Below, in pieces: positions 39,382 through 48,570 of a DNA stretch of 64,000 nt (within the stretch, counting starts at the first letter, position 1; every line of letters begins with the position of its first letter). The stretch is from an uncultured Methylophilaceae bacterium. Lineage in GTDB: Bacteria > Pseudomonadota > Gammaproteobacteria > Burkholderiales > Methylophilaceae. The stretch lies in the NCBI GenBank assembly GCA_913009235.1, contig CAJVXS010000002.1, forward strand, positions 150,719 to 214,718, in the 5' to 3' direction. The notes under the pieces were generated by a model that saw only the letters and a list, made by a program, of their open reading frames with translations, made no database searches and had not been told where the DNA came from. A program made the translations under genes and the position numbers.

Positions 39382-40539
39382 TTATTCAACCGCAATATAA
39401 CCCGATAACAATGCTGTATGTAATGTTTCCGCTAGCATGCGTCGTTGCGCATCATTTAATAGAGGTGTGTTTAATGAACGCTTATCGGCTAACTCTTGAA
39501 TGCATGTCTGTATGTTGGTTGGAACGCTTAACAGCTCGCCATTAATATAAAAATTATTGCTAGAAAAGAGCAGTATGGATTGTAAATCCAGCCATAGAGT
39601 CTGTTCGGAAAGTGCTTGAGAAAAATTATCAATCGTCACTTCTCCAGTGGCATCAGTATCGACTGGTTCAAAAAAAACACCTACTTTTGGCTCTGTTAAC
39701 ACACGCCCTAAAAAGCCGCTGATGGTGCTTTTATCCCATTTAATATTTTGTAATATTGTTTCCACTTTCGCAATCATGTCGGCACTGATTTCAGCAGGAT
39801 GTTGCTGCAAACCTAAATCAGCATCTTCATACAAACCTCCTGCTTGCACGATATCTTGCAAGTGCTCTAGAAAGCCTTGCATTAATTCCTGCTTTCCGGG
39901 CGCTCTAAATCCAATAGAGTAAGTCATACAGTCATCATCTTCTGATACACCATGGTGGGCAATATTTGGCGGTAAATAAAGCATATCACCAGGAGATAGC
40001 ACCCACTCTTGCTCCGCTTTAAAGTATTTCAATAGTCGTAATGGCGCATTTTCTACTAGGGTGAAATCTGTTTGCGTACTAATTTCCCAGCGCCGAGTGC
40101 CACCACCTTGTAATAAAAACACATCATAAGAATCCAAATGCGCGCCAACCGATCCACCTGTAGGCGCATAACTAACCATCAGGTCATCTAAGCGTGCGAG
40201 GGGAATGAAGCTAAACAGGCTGAGGAGTCCAGCCGCTTCAGGTAAGTGATGGTTAACGCTTTGTACTAATAACGTCCAATATTTTTCTGGTAAGGAAGTA
40301 AAGTCATCTTCATTAAATGGTGCATCTTCTACCTGCCATTGGTCGTTTTTATTTTGAATAATTCTTGCTTCTACGGTTTCTTCACACGCTAAGCCAGCCA
40401 ATTCATTTGGTGTTAGCAGCCCTTCAAAATTAGGAATAGCTTGACGAATTAACAGTGGTTTCTTCTGCCAATACTCTGCTAGAAACTCGGTGGGCGTTAA
40501 ATTATTTAATAATGCTAATGGCGAATCTGGTAAACTCAT
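39382..40539 (-). CDS. roxA: Ribosomal protein L16 arginine hydroxylase (cupin/JmjC)
   Basis: Fe(II)/2-oxoglutarate oxygenase that hydroxylates an arginine in ribosomal protein L16. The 385-residue protein has the N-terminal signature EFLAEYWQKKPLLIRQA, the iron motif HLD (His134, Asp136) with a distal His at 195/196 in PPNIAHHGVS, and a winged-helix C-terminal part. The YcfD/RoxA family is well recognised. It is convergent with the MBL gene and divergent from the molybdopterin enzyme. Confidence 0.9.
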   Translation of the reverse strand: MSLPDSPLALLNNLTPTEFLAEYWQKKPLLIRQAIPNFEGLLTPNELAGLACEETVEARIIQNKNDQWQVEDAPFNEDDFTSLPEKYWTLLVQSVNHHLPEAAGLLSLFSFIPLARLDDLMVSYAPTGGSVGAHLDSYDVFLLQGGGTRRWEISTQTDFTLVENAPLRLLKYFKAEQEWVLSPGDMLYLPPNIAHHGVSEDDDCMTYSIGFRAPGKQELMQGFLEHLQDIVQAGGLYEDADLGLQQHPAEISADMIAKVETILQNIKWDKSTISGFLGRVLTEPKVGVFFEPVDTDATGEVTIDNFSQALSEQTLWLDLQSILLFSSNNFYINGELLSVPTNIQTCIQELADKRSLNTPLLNDAQRRMLAETLHTALLSGYIAVE

Positions 40540-40661
40540 GGTGACATTTTAATCGGAAATTCACCCTGTATGAAAAAAATTGCAACATTAGACCGGCTGG
40601 ATTAAAGTAGTTCTTTACAAAACATTAACAACTTGATCTGATCTTTTTAGGGGAGCTGCAC

Positions 40662-42794
40662 ATGAATAAGCCTGTTGATTTAGACGTAAAAATCCACCAT
40701 GGTGGATGTCCACACGACTGTCCTGATACTTGTAGTATGGAGTATCACGTGCAAGATGGTACTTTACTCAAAGTAACAGGTAATAAAGAACACCCTATGA
40801 CGCGCGGCGGCTTATGCATCAAACTTAAAGATTACGAAAAGCGTCATTATCACCCTGATCGTTTGCTGTATCCAATGAAACGTGTTGGTGCTAAAGGTAG
40901 CAAACAATTTGAACGCATCACATGGGATGAAGCGCTTACAACGATTACGGACAAATGGAAAACTATTATTGCCGAAGATGGCCCAGAAGCCATTATGCCT
41001 AATAGCTATTTAGGCAACCAAGGGTTGGTGCATGGTTTAAATGGCGGGGATGCTTTCTTTAATCGTATGGGTGCAACCGTTACTGAGCGAACTTTCTGTG
41101 GTGAAGGCTCTTGTACTGCATGGTTGCTCACAGTAGGGCCAACAGCAGGGATGGACCCTGAAAGCTTTGAGCACAGCAAGTACATTGTCATTTGGGCATG
41201 TAATTCTGTTAGTACGAATTTACATCACTGGCATATCATTCACGAAGCACAGAAATCTGGTGCTAAAGTTGTGGTGATTGACTCTTATGCATCACGTACA
41301 GCTAAAGCTGCTGACTGGCATATTGCCCCTAAACCTGGTACGGATGGTGCCTTGGCCATGGCGATGATGAACGTGATTATTGAAGAAGGTCTGCAAGACC
41401 AAGATTACATTGACCAATATACAGAAGGTTATGCCGGGCTAGCGGAACGTGCTAAAACACGCACGCCAGAATGGGCAGAAGAAGTTACTGGTATCGCAGC
41501 TGATGACATTCGAAAATTTGCACGAGAATATGCGACAACACCACCAGCAGCAATTCGTTTAGGCGTTGCGTTAGAAAGAAACTACGGTGGTAGCCAAGCC
41601 ATTCGCGCAGTGAGCTGTTTGCCAGCTTTAACTGGCGCATGGCGTCATGTCGGCGGTGGTGCATTGCAATTTCCAGTATGGGAGCACCCTTACAAGTTTG
41701 ATGTGATTTGTCGTCCTGATTTAATCCCTAAAGGCACGCAAGTCGTGAATAACTTGCAATTTGGCCGTGTGTTAACGGGTGAGATAGATCTGAAAACACC
41801 GATTAAATCTGTGATGGTCTGGAATACCAATCCACTGACACAAGCGCCTGAAGTAGACAAAATTGCAACAGGCTTAGAACGTGAAGATTTATTCACCGTC
41901 GTAGCTGATCACTTTATGACGGATACAGCCGCTTATGCCGACATCGTATTGCCTGCAGCCATGGGCGCAGAGATGGAAGACATGGTGTTGTCATGGGGCC
42001 ATTTATACCTCACTTATAACGAGAAGTGTATTGAACCACCTGCTGAAGCCATTTCTAATCAAGAAATCTTTAGACGCTTAGCGAAGTTGATGGGTTATGA
42101 AGATGACAACTTCAAATGGAGCGATACCGAATGTCTAGAAAATTACGTAGATTGGGATGCAACAACCTGCGATGACATTAATTTAGATTATCTACGTGAG
42201 CATGGCTATGCACGCTTAAAAGACTTTGGTGACAAAGATACCCGTGCCCGTCATGCGGAAGGTAACTTCCCAACACCAACAGGAAAATGTCACTTCATGG
42301 TGGAAGGCGCTAAAAACTTTGTCGCAGGTCCTTTCCGTCAGATGTATGAAGGCTTCCAGGCAGGTGAAGATTTAGATTCGCTACCTGATTATGTAGAGTC
42401 ACGCGAATCAGCAGCAACCAATCCTGAGTTGGCCGCTAAATATCCATTGAGTATCATTTCACCTAAGAGCCATGCGTTCTTAAACTCTTGCTATGGCAAT
42501 ATGGATAATCAGCAGAAAGCACAAGGTGAGCAGTTTGTGATGTTGAATGCAGCAGATGCGATTGCACGGAATGTGAAAGAGGGCAATACTGTGAAGGTGT
42601 TTAATGGTCGCGGGGCATTTGAAGGGAAAGCGGTTATTACGGATGATGTGAATGCTGGGATTGTTGTTTCCTCGTTAGGCTACTGGCGTCAACTGAATAA
42701 GGGCACTGTGAACTCGATTAGTTTGGCAGAGTTTGGGGACATGGGGCATTCGGCTAGCTTTTCGGATAATTTAGTTGAGGTTGAATTGGGATAG
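40662..42794 (+). CDS. Molybdopterin-dependent oxidoreductase, 4Fe-4S
   Basis: DMSO-reductase-family catalytic subunit of unknown substrate. The 710-residue cytoplasmic protein (no Tat signal) has an N-terminal 4Fe-4S site with Cys16, Cys20, Cys24 and Cys52 (CPHDCPDTC and GGLCIK). The candidate Mo ligand is Cys151 in FCGEGSCTAW, judged by spacing to the Sec site of formate dehydrogenase H. The C-terminal domain has the molybdopterin-dinucleotide-binding LNAADAIARNVKEGN. No electron-transfer partner gene is adjacent. GGGGAG is a strong ribosome site. Formate, thiosulfate or polysulfide enzymes are possible alternatives. Confidence 0.85.
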   Translation: MNKPVDLDVKIHHGGCPHDCPDTCSMEYHVQDGTLLKVTGNKEHPMTRGGLCIKLKDYEKRHYHPDRLLYPMKRVGAKGSKQFERITWDEALTTITDKWKTIIAEDGPEAIMPNSYLGNQGLVHGLNGGDAFFNRMGATVTERTFCGEGSCTAWLLTVGPTAGMDPESFEHSKYIVIWACNSVSTNLHHWHIIHEAQKSGAKVVVIDSYASRTAKAADWHIAPKPGTDGALAMAMMNVIIEEGLQDQDYIDQYTEGYAGLAERAKTRTPEWAEEVTGIAADDIRKFAREYATTPPAAIRLGVALERNYGGSQAIRAVSCLPALTGAWRHVGGGALQFPVWEHPYKFDVICRPDLIPKGTQVVNNLQFGRVLTGEIDLKTPIKSVMVWNTNPLTQAPEVDKIATGLEREDLFTVVADHFMTDTAAYADIVLPAAMGAEMEDMVLSWGHLYLTYNEKCIEPPAEAISNQEIFRRLAKLMGYEDDNFKWSDTECLENYVDWDATTCDDINLDYLREHGYARLKDFGDKDTRARHAEGNFPTPTGKCHFMVEGAKNFVAGPFRQMYEGFQAGEDLDSLPDYVESRESAATNPELAAKYPLSIISPKSHAFLNSCYGNMDNQQKAQGEQFVMLNAADAIARNVKEGNTVKVFNGRGAFEGKAVITDDVNAGIVVSSLGYWRQLNKGTVNSISLAEFGDMGHSASFSDNLVEVELG

Positions 42795-42857
42795 GTATAT
42801 TAGTTTAAGTGTTTTTACAAGCTAAAAGCCACTGAATGTTTCTTTTTGAAAAATGTA

Positions 42858-43124
42858 TTATTTCTTTAAATTGATTTGGCACTGAATTCGTTTAGTCTTT
42901 ATTGAGCTATCCAGTTCAGATAAGTTTTTATATGAATATGATTTAGTATTTGGGTGTAGGCTGCACAAAGCAGAACAAAAATTGATTTCCAATCTTTTCC
43001 GTAAGATTTAGTTTATTTTCCGTAGCGCCCAAGAAGAAGCCCTTGGTATATTGGGTAAAGCTTCCTTGGTCGTCTTTAACTCAACAAATGTAATATCTTC
43101 TTTAGCATCGAAATTAATAGCATT
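42858..43124 (-). pseudogene. Relic of a possible nuclease-like gene
   Basis: Within the 550-base AT-rich gap, one minus-strand frame stays open for 88 codons with a single TAA at 43008-43010. The upstream part reads like a restriction-type nuclease core (EDITFVELKTTKEALPNI, with an ExK motif), and the part after the stop continues with CSALCSLHPNTKSYSYKN. No start codon and no intact domain are present. The nuclease link is only a motif resemblance. The flanking 42795-42857 and 43125-43300 show no gene; a GC-richer patch lies at about 43231-43290. Confidence 0.4.
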
Positions 43125-43303
43125 CTACCCTGTGCTTTTTTATGGCGTGTGAATTAAGTCAAATACTTTTGTAAAAGACTTTGGCAAACTAAATATCTCT
43201 AAATTAATCAAAAATAGGGATGCAATATAGTTGCCGTTTGCTCGCGACGGGCAACCCTCGACCTGTAAGTTAAGTCAGGTGATTTACCAAAGTGCTGGAC
43301 ATG

Positions 43304-43328
43304 AAAAGCCGCAAAAAATGCAGCTTTT
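43304..43328. terminator. Weak hairpin terminator after the lipoprotein gene
   Basis: Imperfect stem AAAAGCCGC / GCAGCTTTT with a single C-A mismatch and a loop of AAAAAAT. On the minus strand it gives a U-rich stretch just after the stem. It lies 20 bases downstream of the phoB-phoR-lipoprotein operon and could end it. Confidence 0.4.
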
Positions 43329-43347
43329 TTAGCATGTAGAAAGGGGC

Positions 43348-44064
43348 TTAAAAGGGGAGGAATACGGCTGTGGCAAGGCCTTGTGCAATGCGTGAAAGAA
43401 GACGTTGTGACTTTTCAGCTAAAGCAATGGCGTGAAGGTCTGTTCTACCAATCATTTTACCAAATTCTCTTTCAAAGCTGAGGTTGCGATCAGTTGCGTT
43501 GATTTCATTGGTGAGTAAGTATAGGTTGCCACTTTTATCACGGCTGTTAGAGAGCTTCCAAGCAGCGATTTCTATATTGCGTGCGACATTGTAAATTTTT
43601 TGGGGAGCTAGACTATCCGTCATATAGAACTCGGTTTTATTGTTATGTGCTTTGGTTAGCATGGTTTGCAAGCCCACTATAAATGGAAGGACACGGTCAC
43701 CTTGATACTGCGAATCAAAGGCAAGAAAAATAGCAGTTGTATCTTGTTTGTGATCGATGGCGCTAAATTTCCATTGATGTTGCGGTGCATTTTCGAATAC
43801 CCATTGCGCCATGTTCTCAGCAGAAGCTTTGTCGCTTTTAGCTAGCTCGTGAGGGTTGCGCTTATATAACTTAATCATTAAGGTGCGCAGGCTTTTTGTA
43901 TTGCTTTGAAATTCGATGTCAGCCACGCGGTCAAAGTCGGATTTAGCGAGTTGGTTAATACTGCTACTATCCGTTCGTTTCGGAATGGGGTGTTTGCTAA
44001 CCATATTATTACTTGCACATCCGCTTAAAAAAATAGAAAAGAAGACTGTAAAAAGGAGTCTCAT
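43348..44064 (-). CDS. Hypothetical lipoprotein downstream of phoR
   Basis: Unrecognised 238-residue lipoprotein. The signal ends in a lipobox FLSGC (Cys16). The mature part is mixed alpha/beta, with QLAKSDFDRVADIEF and a YKRNPHELAKSD stretch, and no catalytic motif I recognise. Its start overlaps the phoR stop by 4 bases, so it is translated with the PhoB-PhoR phosphate two-component system. A role in phosphate or envelope stress response is possible but unproved. Confidence 0.7.
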   Translation of the reverse strand: MRLLFTVFFSIFLSGCASNNMVSKHPIPKRTDSSSINQLAKSDFDRVADIEFQSNTKSLRTLMIKLYKRNPHELAKSDKASAENMAQWVFENAPQHQWKFSAIDHKQDTTAIFLAFDSQYQGDRVLPFIVGLQTMLTKAHNNKTEFYMTDSLAPQKIYNVARNIEIAAWKLSNSRDKSGNLYLLTNEINATDRNLSFEREFGKMIGRTDLHAIALAEKSQRLLSRIAQGLATAVFLPF

Positions 44065-45377
44065 GCGGCTCTTTTTGGTAGTTTGATTGCCGTGCGAGAC
44101 TGCGGGAAGGTAATGCTGAAAGTACTACCTTTACCAATTGTGCTTTTAATTTTCAATGTGGCTTTATGACGGCTTAGGATGTGTTTGACAATGGCTAAGC
44201 CTAGACCTGTGCCGCCAGTGCTGCGACTGCGACCACTATCTACGCGATAAAAGCGTTCGGTTAACCTGGCGATATGCTGCCTTTCAATCCCAATGCCTGA
44301 GTCTTTTACGCTAAATACCGCTTGCTTATTTTTTAACGCCCAGCTAATAGTGACTTCGCCACCTTCAGGTGTGTACCTCACTGCGTTAGTGATTAAGTTT
44401 GTGAAGGCGCTGAGTAGCTCATCATGGTTACCTTTAAGGTTAAGTGTGTTTCTAGCCTTTAGATGGATTTGATGTTTGCCATTGCTGAGTGCATTACCAT
44501 CATTTTGCAACATGGCGAGTAATGTCGACATGTTGATGGTCGAAGTGGTTGGGGCTTCACTATTTCTTTCAATGCGCGATAGCGTTAGCAGGTCTTCGAT
44601 AATGAGGCGCATACGGCTCGTTTGTATAATCATTATGTCAAAATAGCTTTTTGCACTGTCACTGACGGCGCCTTTTGTATCGAGCAACGTTTCTAAAAAG
44701 CCACCGATGACAGTTAATGGTGTGCGAAGCTCATGAGAAACATTGGCAATAAAGTCTCGCCGCATGGTATCAATTTTTTCTTGTGCGGAAATATTGCGGC
44801 AGATGAGTAGTTTTTGTGAAGCGCCAAATAAAATCAGTTCCATTTGCAAGGTCGTTTCTGCATTGCGAATCGATTGAACAACAACTGGCTCCGTATATTG
44901 GTTGCTCTGCAGGTAATTAATGAATTCCGCATAGCGGACGAGATTTTGTACAGGTTGATTCATATCCCTGTTGATATCTAAGCCAAGTAGTAGTTCTGCT
45001 GGGGGATTACACCACTCCACTTCATCGCGATGGTTCATCACGACAATGCCGTCTGGTAGGGCATTGGTTGCACGTTTAAAGCCCTCTAGTGCGGCAATTA
45101 ATTCGTTCTCTACTCTAATGTTTTTACGCTGGTGCCGAAATAAGCTGGAAAAAACAGCTTCCCAGGGGCCTTTCCCTTCTGGCACTTCATTCAGGTTGGG
45201 TGATTTAAGCCAAGTTTGTAATTGGTCTAGCCAATAAATAAGCTGTGCAATATACAGTGATAATGCAATACATAAAAACACTAATGCGGGGGCCACGCCT
45301 TTGGCTATCCAAATAACAAGAGTGATGACTAAGAAGCCTAAGCCTAGCCAAAAAGTTTTCCACCTAATATCTAACAA
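44061..45377 (-). CDS. phoR: Phosphate-regulon sensor histidine kinase PhoR
   Basis: Senses phosphate status and phosphorylates PhoB. The 438-residue protein has two N-terminal membrane spans (within residues 8-50), a PAS-like region, the HisKA phosphoacceptor motif NVSHELRTPLT (His near 217), and HATPase motifs NLITNAVRYTPEGG, DSGIGI and GGTGLGLAIV. It follows phoB and precedes the lipoprotein gene with 4 bases of overlap. Confidence 0.93.
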   Translation of the reverse strand: MLDIRWKTFWLGLGFLVITLVIWIAKGVAPALVFLCIALSLYIAQLIYWLDQLQTWLKSPNLNEVPEGKGPWEAVFSSLFRHQRKNIRVENELIAALEGFKRATNALPDGIVVMNHRDEVEWCNPPAELLLGLDINRDMNQPVQNLVRYAEFINYLQSNQYTEPVVVQSIRNAETTLQMELILFGASQKLLICRNISAQEKIDTMRRDFIANVSHELRTPLTVIGGFLETLLDTKGAVSDSAKSYFDIMIIQTSRMRLIIEDLLTLSRIERNSEAPTTSTINMSTLLAMLQNDGNALSNGKHQIHLKARNTLNLKGNHDELLSAFTNLITNAVRYTPEGGEVTISWALKNKQAVFSVKDSGIGIERQHIARLTERFYRVDSGRSRSTGGTGLGLAIVKHILSRHKATLKIKSTIGKGSTFSITFPQSRTAIKLPKRAA

Positions 45378-45476
45378 GATTGTCTACCTGTTGCCTATCT
45401 GTATTACGTGGACACATTATAGTGTTTTTTATGCGCGGGAATAAAGCATGTTTTGATTTAATTTTGAGTGTTGGGT

Positions 45477-46169
45477 TTATACTGCAGTGGCGGAAAGCCT
45501 GTAGCCAGAACCGCGTACAGTTTGAATTAAATCTTGATGGCCTGAGATGGAGAGTGCAGCTCTTAATCGGCGGATATGCACGTCGACGGTACGGTCTTCT
45601 ATAAAAACATGGTTACCCCACACTTTGTCGAGCAACTGACTGCGTGAGTGGACGCGTTCTGGGTTGCTCATGAAGTAATGTAATAGCCTGAATTCTGTTG
45701 GACCTAACTCGACAATTTCATCATGGCCTTTAACACGCTGTGTGGCTGGGTCTAAATGCAGGCCTTGAATCTCAATTGGATCATCTGTTATTTGAGGTGC
45801 TATACGACGCAGAACCGCTTTAATCCTTGCGTTTAGCTCTTTTGGGCTAAAGGGTTTGGTCACATAATCATCAGCACCGACTTCTAACCCACGGACTTTA
45901 TCAAACTCATCACCACGCGCAGTGAGTATAATGATCGGAATCTGTTTGGTGGCGCTATTTGCTTTGAGTTGTCGTGCAAAATCGATGCCACTCATTTTGG
46001 GGAGCATCCAGTCGAGTAAAATTAAGTCGGGCAGCACGTTGCGTAAAAGTTCTTGCGCATGTTCAGCGCTAATAGCGCGCATTGGCGTGTGACCTGCCTG
46101 CGTAATGTTCAGCGCTAACAGTTCTTGTATAGCAGGCTCGTCTTCTACAACTAATATATTAGCAGGCAT
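45477..46169 (-). CDS. phoB: Phosphate-regulon response regulator PhoB
   Basis: OmpR-family regulator. The ATG at 46169 (MPANILVVEDEPA) gives 230 residues; a GTG at 46178 is in frame but has no ribosome site, whereas GTGGGG sits before the ATG. The receiver domain shows DLILLDWMLP with the phospho-acceptor Asp and the K of TKPF, and the C-terminal winged helix has the HSRSQLLDKVWG and RTVDVHIRRLR motifs. It is divergent from the OFA transporter across about 180 bases. Confidence 0.94.
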   Translation of the reverse strand: MPANILVVEDEPAIQELLALNITQAGHTPMRAISAEHAQELLRNVLPDLILLDWMLPKMSGIDFARQLKANSATKQIPIIILTARGDEFDKVRGLEVGADDYVTKPFSPKELNARIKAVLRRIAPQITDDPIEIQGLHLDPATQRVKGHDEIVELGPTEFRLLHYFMSNPERVHSRSQLLDKVWGNHVFIEDRTVDVHIRRLRAALSISGHQDLIQTVRGSGYRLSATAV

Positions 46170-46353
46170 TTTCCCCACACTTTGAAATATAAGGTGTACA
46201 TCATTATGTGACTATAATATTTTAAATTTATAACATTGGGAAATATTAATCACTTTGAGTTAATAATCTTAATTGCCATTTTTTTCATTTTGTAACAGTA
46301 TGTATCTTAATAAGCAGATTGAAATAGTTAAAACGTAAAAATAGGAGAGTTAG

Positions 46354-48012
46354 ATGTTGGGGATTTTGGATAAAGAGAATACGGTGGCAAGCCCAGGCTT
46401 TAATCGTTGGTTAGTTCCACCAGCGGCATTGGCTGTACATTTATCTATTGGAATGGCATATGGCTTTAGTGTTTTTTGGAAGCCATTAGGTAATGCATTA
46501 AAAGATGGAGCAGGTGAACCGCTTGCTTCTTGCTCTGCTGGTGCATCGACCTTTGGTGATAAGTTGGCGGGTACAGCAAAAGCATTATTTGCGACTGACT
46601 GTAACTGGACGCAGTTTGATTTGGGTTGGATGTTTACGCTCTTTTTCGTCCTCTTAGGTTGTTCTGCCGCTATATTTGGTGGTTGGTTAGAGAAAGAAGG
46701 CCCTAGAAAAACGGGTTTTGTCTCAGCGATTCTTTGGGGCGGAGGGTTGCTCATTTCTGCATACGGCATTTATGTACATCAGCTTTGGTTGTTGTGGCTA
46801 GGTAGCGGGGTGATCGGTGGTATCGGTTTAGGTTTGGCTTATATCTCTCCTGTGTCGACGTTAATTAAATGGTTCCCTGATCATCGCGGTATGGCAACAG
46901 GTATGGCGATCATGGGCTTTGGCGGCGGCGCTATGATTGGCTCTCCGATTGCAACCAAGCTGATGGCGCATTTTTCTGAGGCTGGTAGTGTGGGTGTGTG
47001 GCAAACTTTTGTTGTACTCGGTATTATTTATTTCACCTTTATGGTAAGCGGCTCTTTTGGTTATCGCATTCCAGCAACAGGTTGGAAACCCACTAATTGG
47101 AATCCGCCTGCCACTACAGAAAATGCCATGATTGCTTCTAAGCATGTCCATTTAAATAAAGCGCATAAAACGCCGCAATTTTGGTTGTTATGGCTGGTGC
47201 TTTGTATGAATGTGTCTGCTTGTATCGGCATATTGGGTGCAGCATCCCCGATGTTGCAGGAAACCTTTGGCGGCGCATTGATTGGTCAGCCTGAACTTGG
47301 CTTCGAAGATGTGAAAAATGATCATGCCATGACAATAGCAGCGGCTTTGGTTGGCGCTGGGTTCGTCGGTTTGATTTCTGTCTTTAATATTTTTGGACGT
47401 ATCGGCTGGGCATCTTCTTCAGATAAGCTTGGACGTAAACAGACTTACTATATTTTCTTTGTATTAGGTGCTTTCTTATACTGTTCAGCAGCTTATGTGG
47501 CAGGCTTTAAATCATTGTCATTATTTGTGGCGTGTTTCTGCATTATTTCCTCTATGTATGGTGGAGGTTTTGCGACGATTCCTGCTTATTTAGCTGATAT
47601 GTTTGGGACACAATTTGTTGGTGCGATTCATGGACGCATTCTACTTGCATGGTCTACGGCAGGCCTTTTAGGGCCAGTCATTGTTAACTATATGCATGAC
47701 ACGCGCTTAGAGGCTGGTGTGCCTTATGGTGAGATTTATGGGCCTATTATGTTGGTGTTGGCTGGCATGATGGTCATTGGATTTATCGCTAACATGCTGA
47801 TTAAACCAGTGGCTGATAAAGACTTTATGACCGATGCAGAGCTTGAGGCTGTGCGTAATGCCGGACATGAGACAGTGGTTGCGAAAACAACGACATCTGC
47901 GGCGACAGAAACGTACAGCTTAGTGATGTTGCTGGCATGGGCAGCAGTATTAGTGCCAATTGCTTATGGTGTATGGAGCACAGCACAAAAAGCATGGTCG
48001 CTATTTAGTTAA
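46354..48012 (+). CDS. OFA-family MFS transporter with fused C-terminal small-subunit helix
   Basis: Member of the oxalate/formate antiporter family of the major facilitator superfamily; the true substrate is uncertain. The 552-residue protein has twelve main spans and MFS loop motifs such as GWLEKEGPRKTG and GRIGWASSSDKLGRK. After the twelfth span, a polar linker (about 480-520, including a TTTSAATETYS stretch) is followed by one extra helix, LAWAAVLVPIAYGVWSTAQKAW. That helix resembles the separate small-subunit peptide encoded beside OFA transporters in relatives. Confidence 0.88.
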   Translation: MLGILDKENTVASPGFNRWLVPPAALAVHLSIGMAYGFSVFWKPLGNALKDGAGEPLASCSAGASTFGDKLAGTAKALFATDCNWTQFDLGWMFTLFFVLLGCSAAIFGGWLEKEGPRKTGFVSAILWGGGLLISAYGIYVHQLWLLWLGSGVIGGIGLGLAYISPVSTLIKWFPDHRGMATGMAIMGFGGGAMIGSPIATKLMAHFSEAGSVGVWQTFVVLGIIYFTFMVSGSFGYRIPATGWKPTNWNPPATTENAMIASKHVHLNKAHKTPQFWLLWLVLCMNVSACIGILGAASPMLQETFGGALIGQPELGFEDVKNDHAMTIAAALVGAGFVGLISVFNIFGRIGWASSSDKLGRKQTYYIFFVLGAFLYCSAAYVAGFKSLSLFVACFCIISSMYGGGFATIPAYLADMFGTQFVGAIHGRILLAWSTAGLLGPVIVNYMHDTRLEAGVPYGEIYGPIMLVLAGMMVIGFIANMLIKPVADKDFMTDAELEAVRNAGHETVVAKTTTSAATETYSLVMLLAWAAVLVPIAYGVWSTAQKAWSLFS

Positions 48013-48120
48013 GGAATTAATTAATAGAGTCTAAATAAATGCTATTTAATTAGATGCTTAGCATGGGTTAGCCTTGTTAAATAGCGTAAAATACTGCTTT
48101 TACGGAATTGAGAGAATGTT

Positions 48121-48570
48121 TTGGATAAAATAGCAACCAACTTGGATGGTACTGGGAAGCGAATTGGAGTGGTGTTATCTCGCTTTAATAGTAATATTGG
48201 CGATGGCTTATTGAACGCTTGCCATGCTGAACTGTTAAAATTAGGTGTTGCAGCGGAGGATATCCGTATTGCAACAGTCGCTGGTGCACTTGAAGCGCCA
48301 CTTGTCTTGCAACATATGGGGATGAGTGGACAATATGATGCGCTCATCGCACTTGGTGCAATTGTACGTGGTGAAACCTATCATTTTGAAGTGGTTGCTA
48401 ATGAGTCTGCTCGTGGGGTTTCTGAAGTGCAGTTTAATACGGGTATACCAGTGGCTAATGCCATACTCACAACTGAGAGTAACGCACAGGCTGCTGAAAG
48501 GATGGGTGTTAAAGGTGTTGAAGCGGCGCAAGTTGCTATTGAAATGGTGAATTTGGTGAGTGAGCTATGA
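48121..48570 (+). CDS. ribH: 6,7-dimethyl-8-ribityllumazine synthase
   Basis: Penultimate step of riboflavin synthesis. The 149-residue protein begins at a TTG (48121): an in-frame stop lies 12 bases upstream and no ATG fits, while GAGAG sits six bases before it. Motifs include RIGVVLSRFNSNIGDGLL, AGALEAPLVLQ and GALIRGETYHFE-type GAIVRGETYHFE. It overlaps nusB by 4 bases. The usual upstream rib genes are absent; the OFA transporter is there instead. Confidence 0.96.
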   Translation: MDKIATNLDGTGKRIGVVLSRFNSNIGDGLLNACHAELLKLGVAAEDIRIATVAGALEAPLVLQHMGMSGQYDALIALGAIVRGETYHFEVVANESARGVSEVQFNTGIPVANAILTTESNAQAAERMGVKGVEAAQVAIEMVNLVSEL

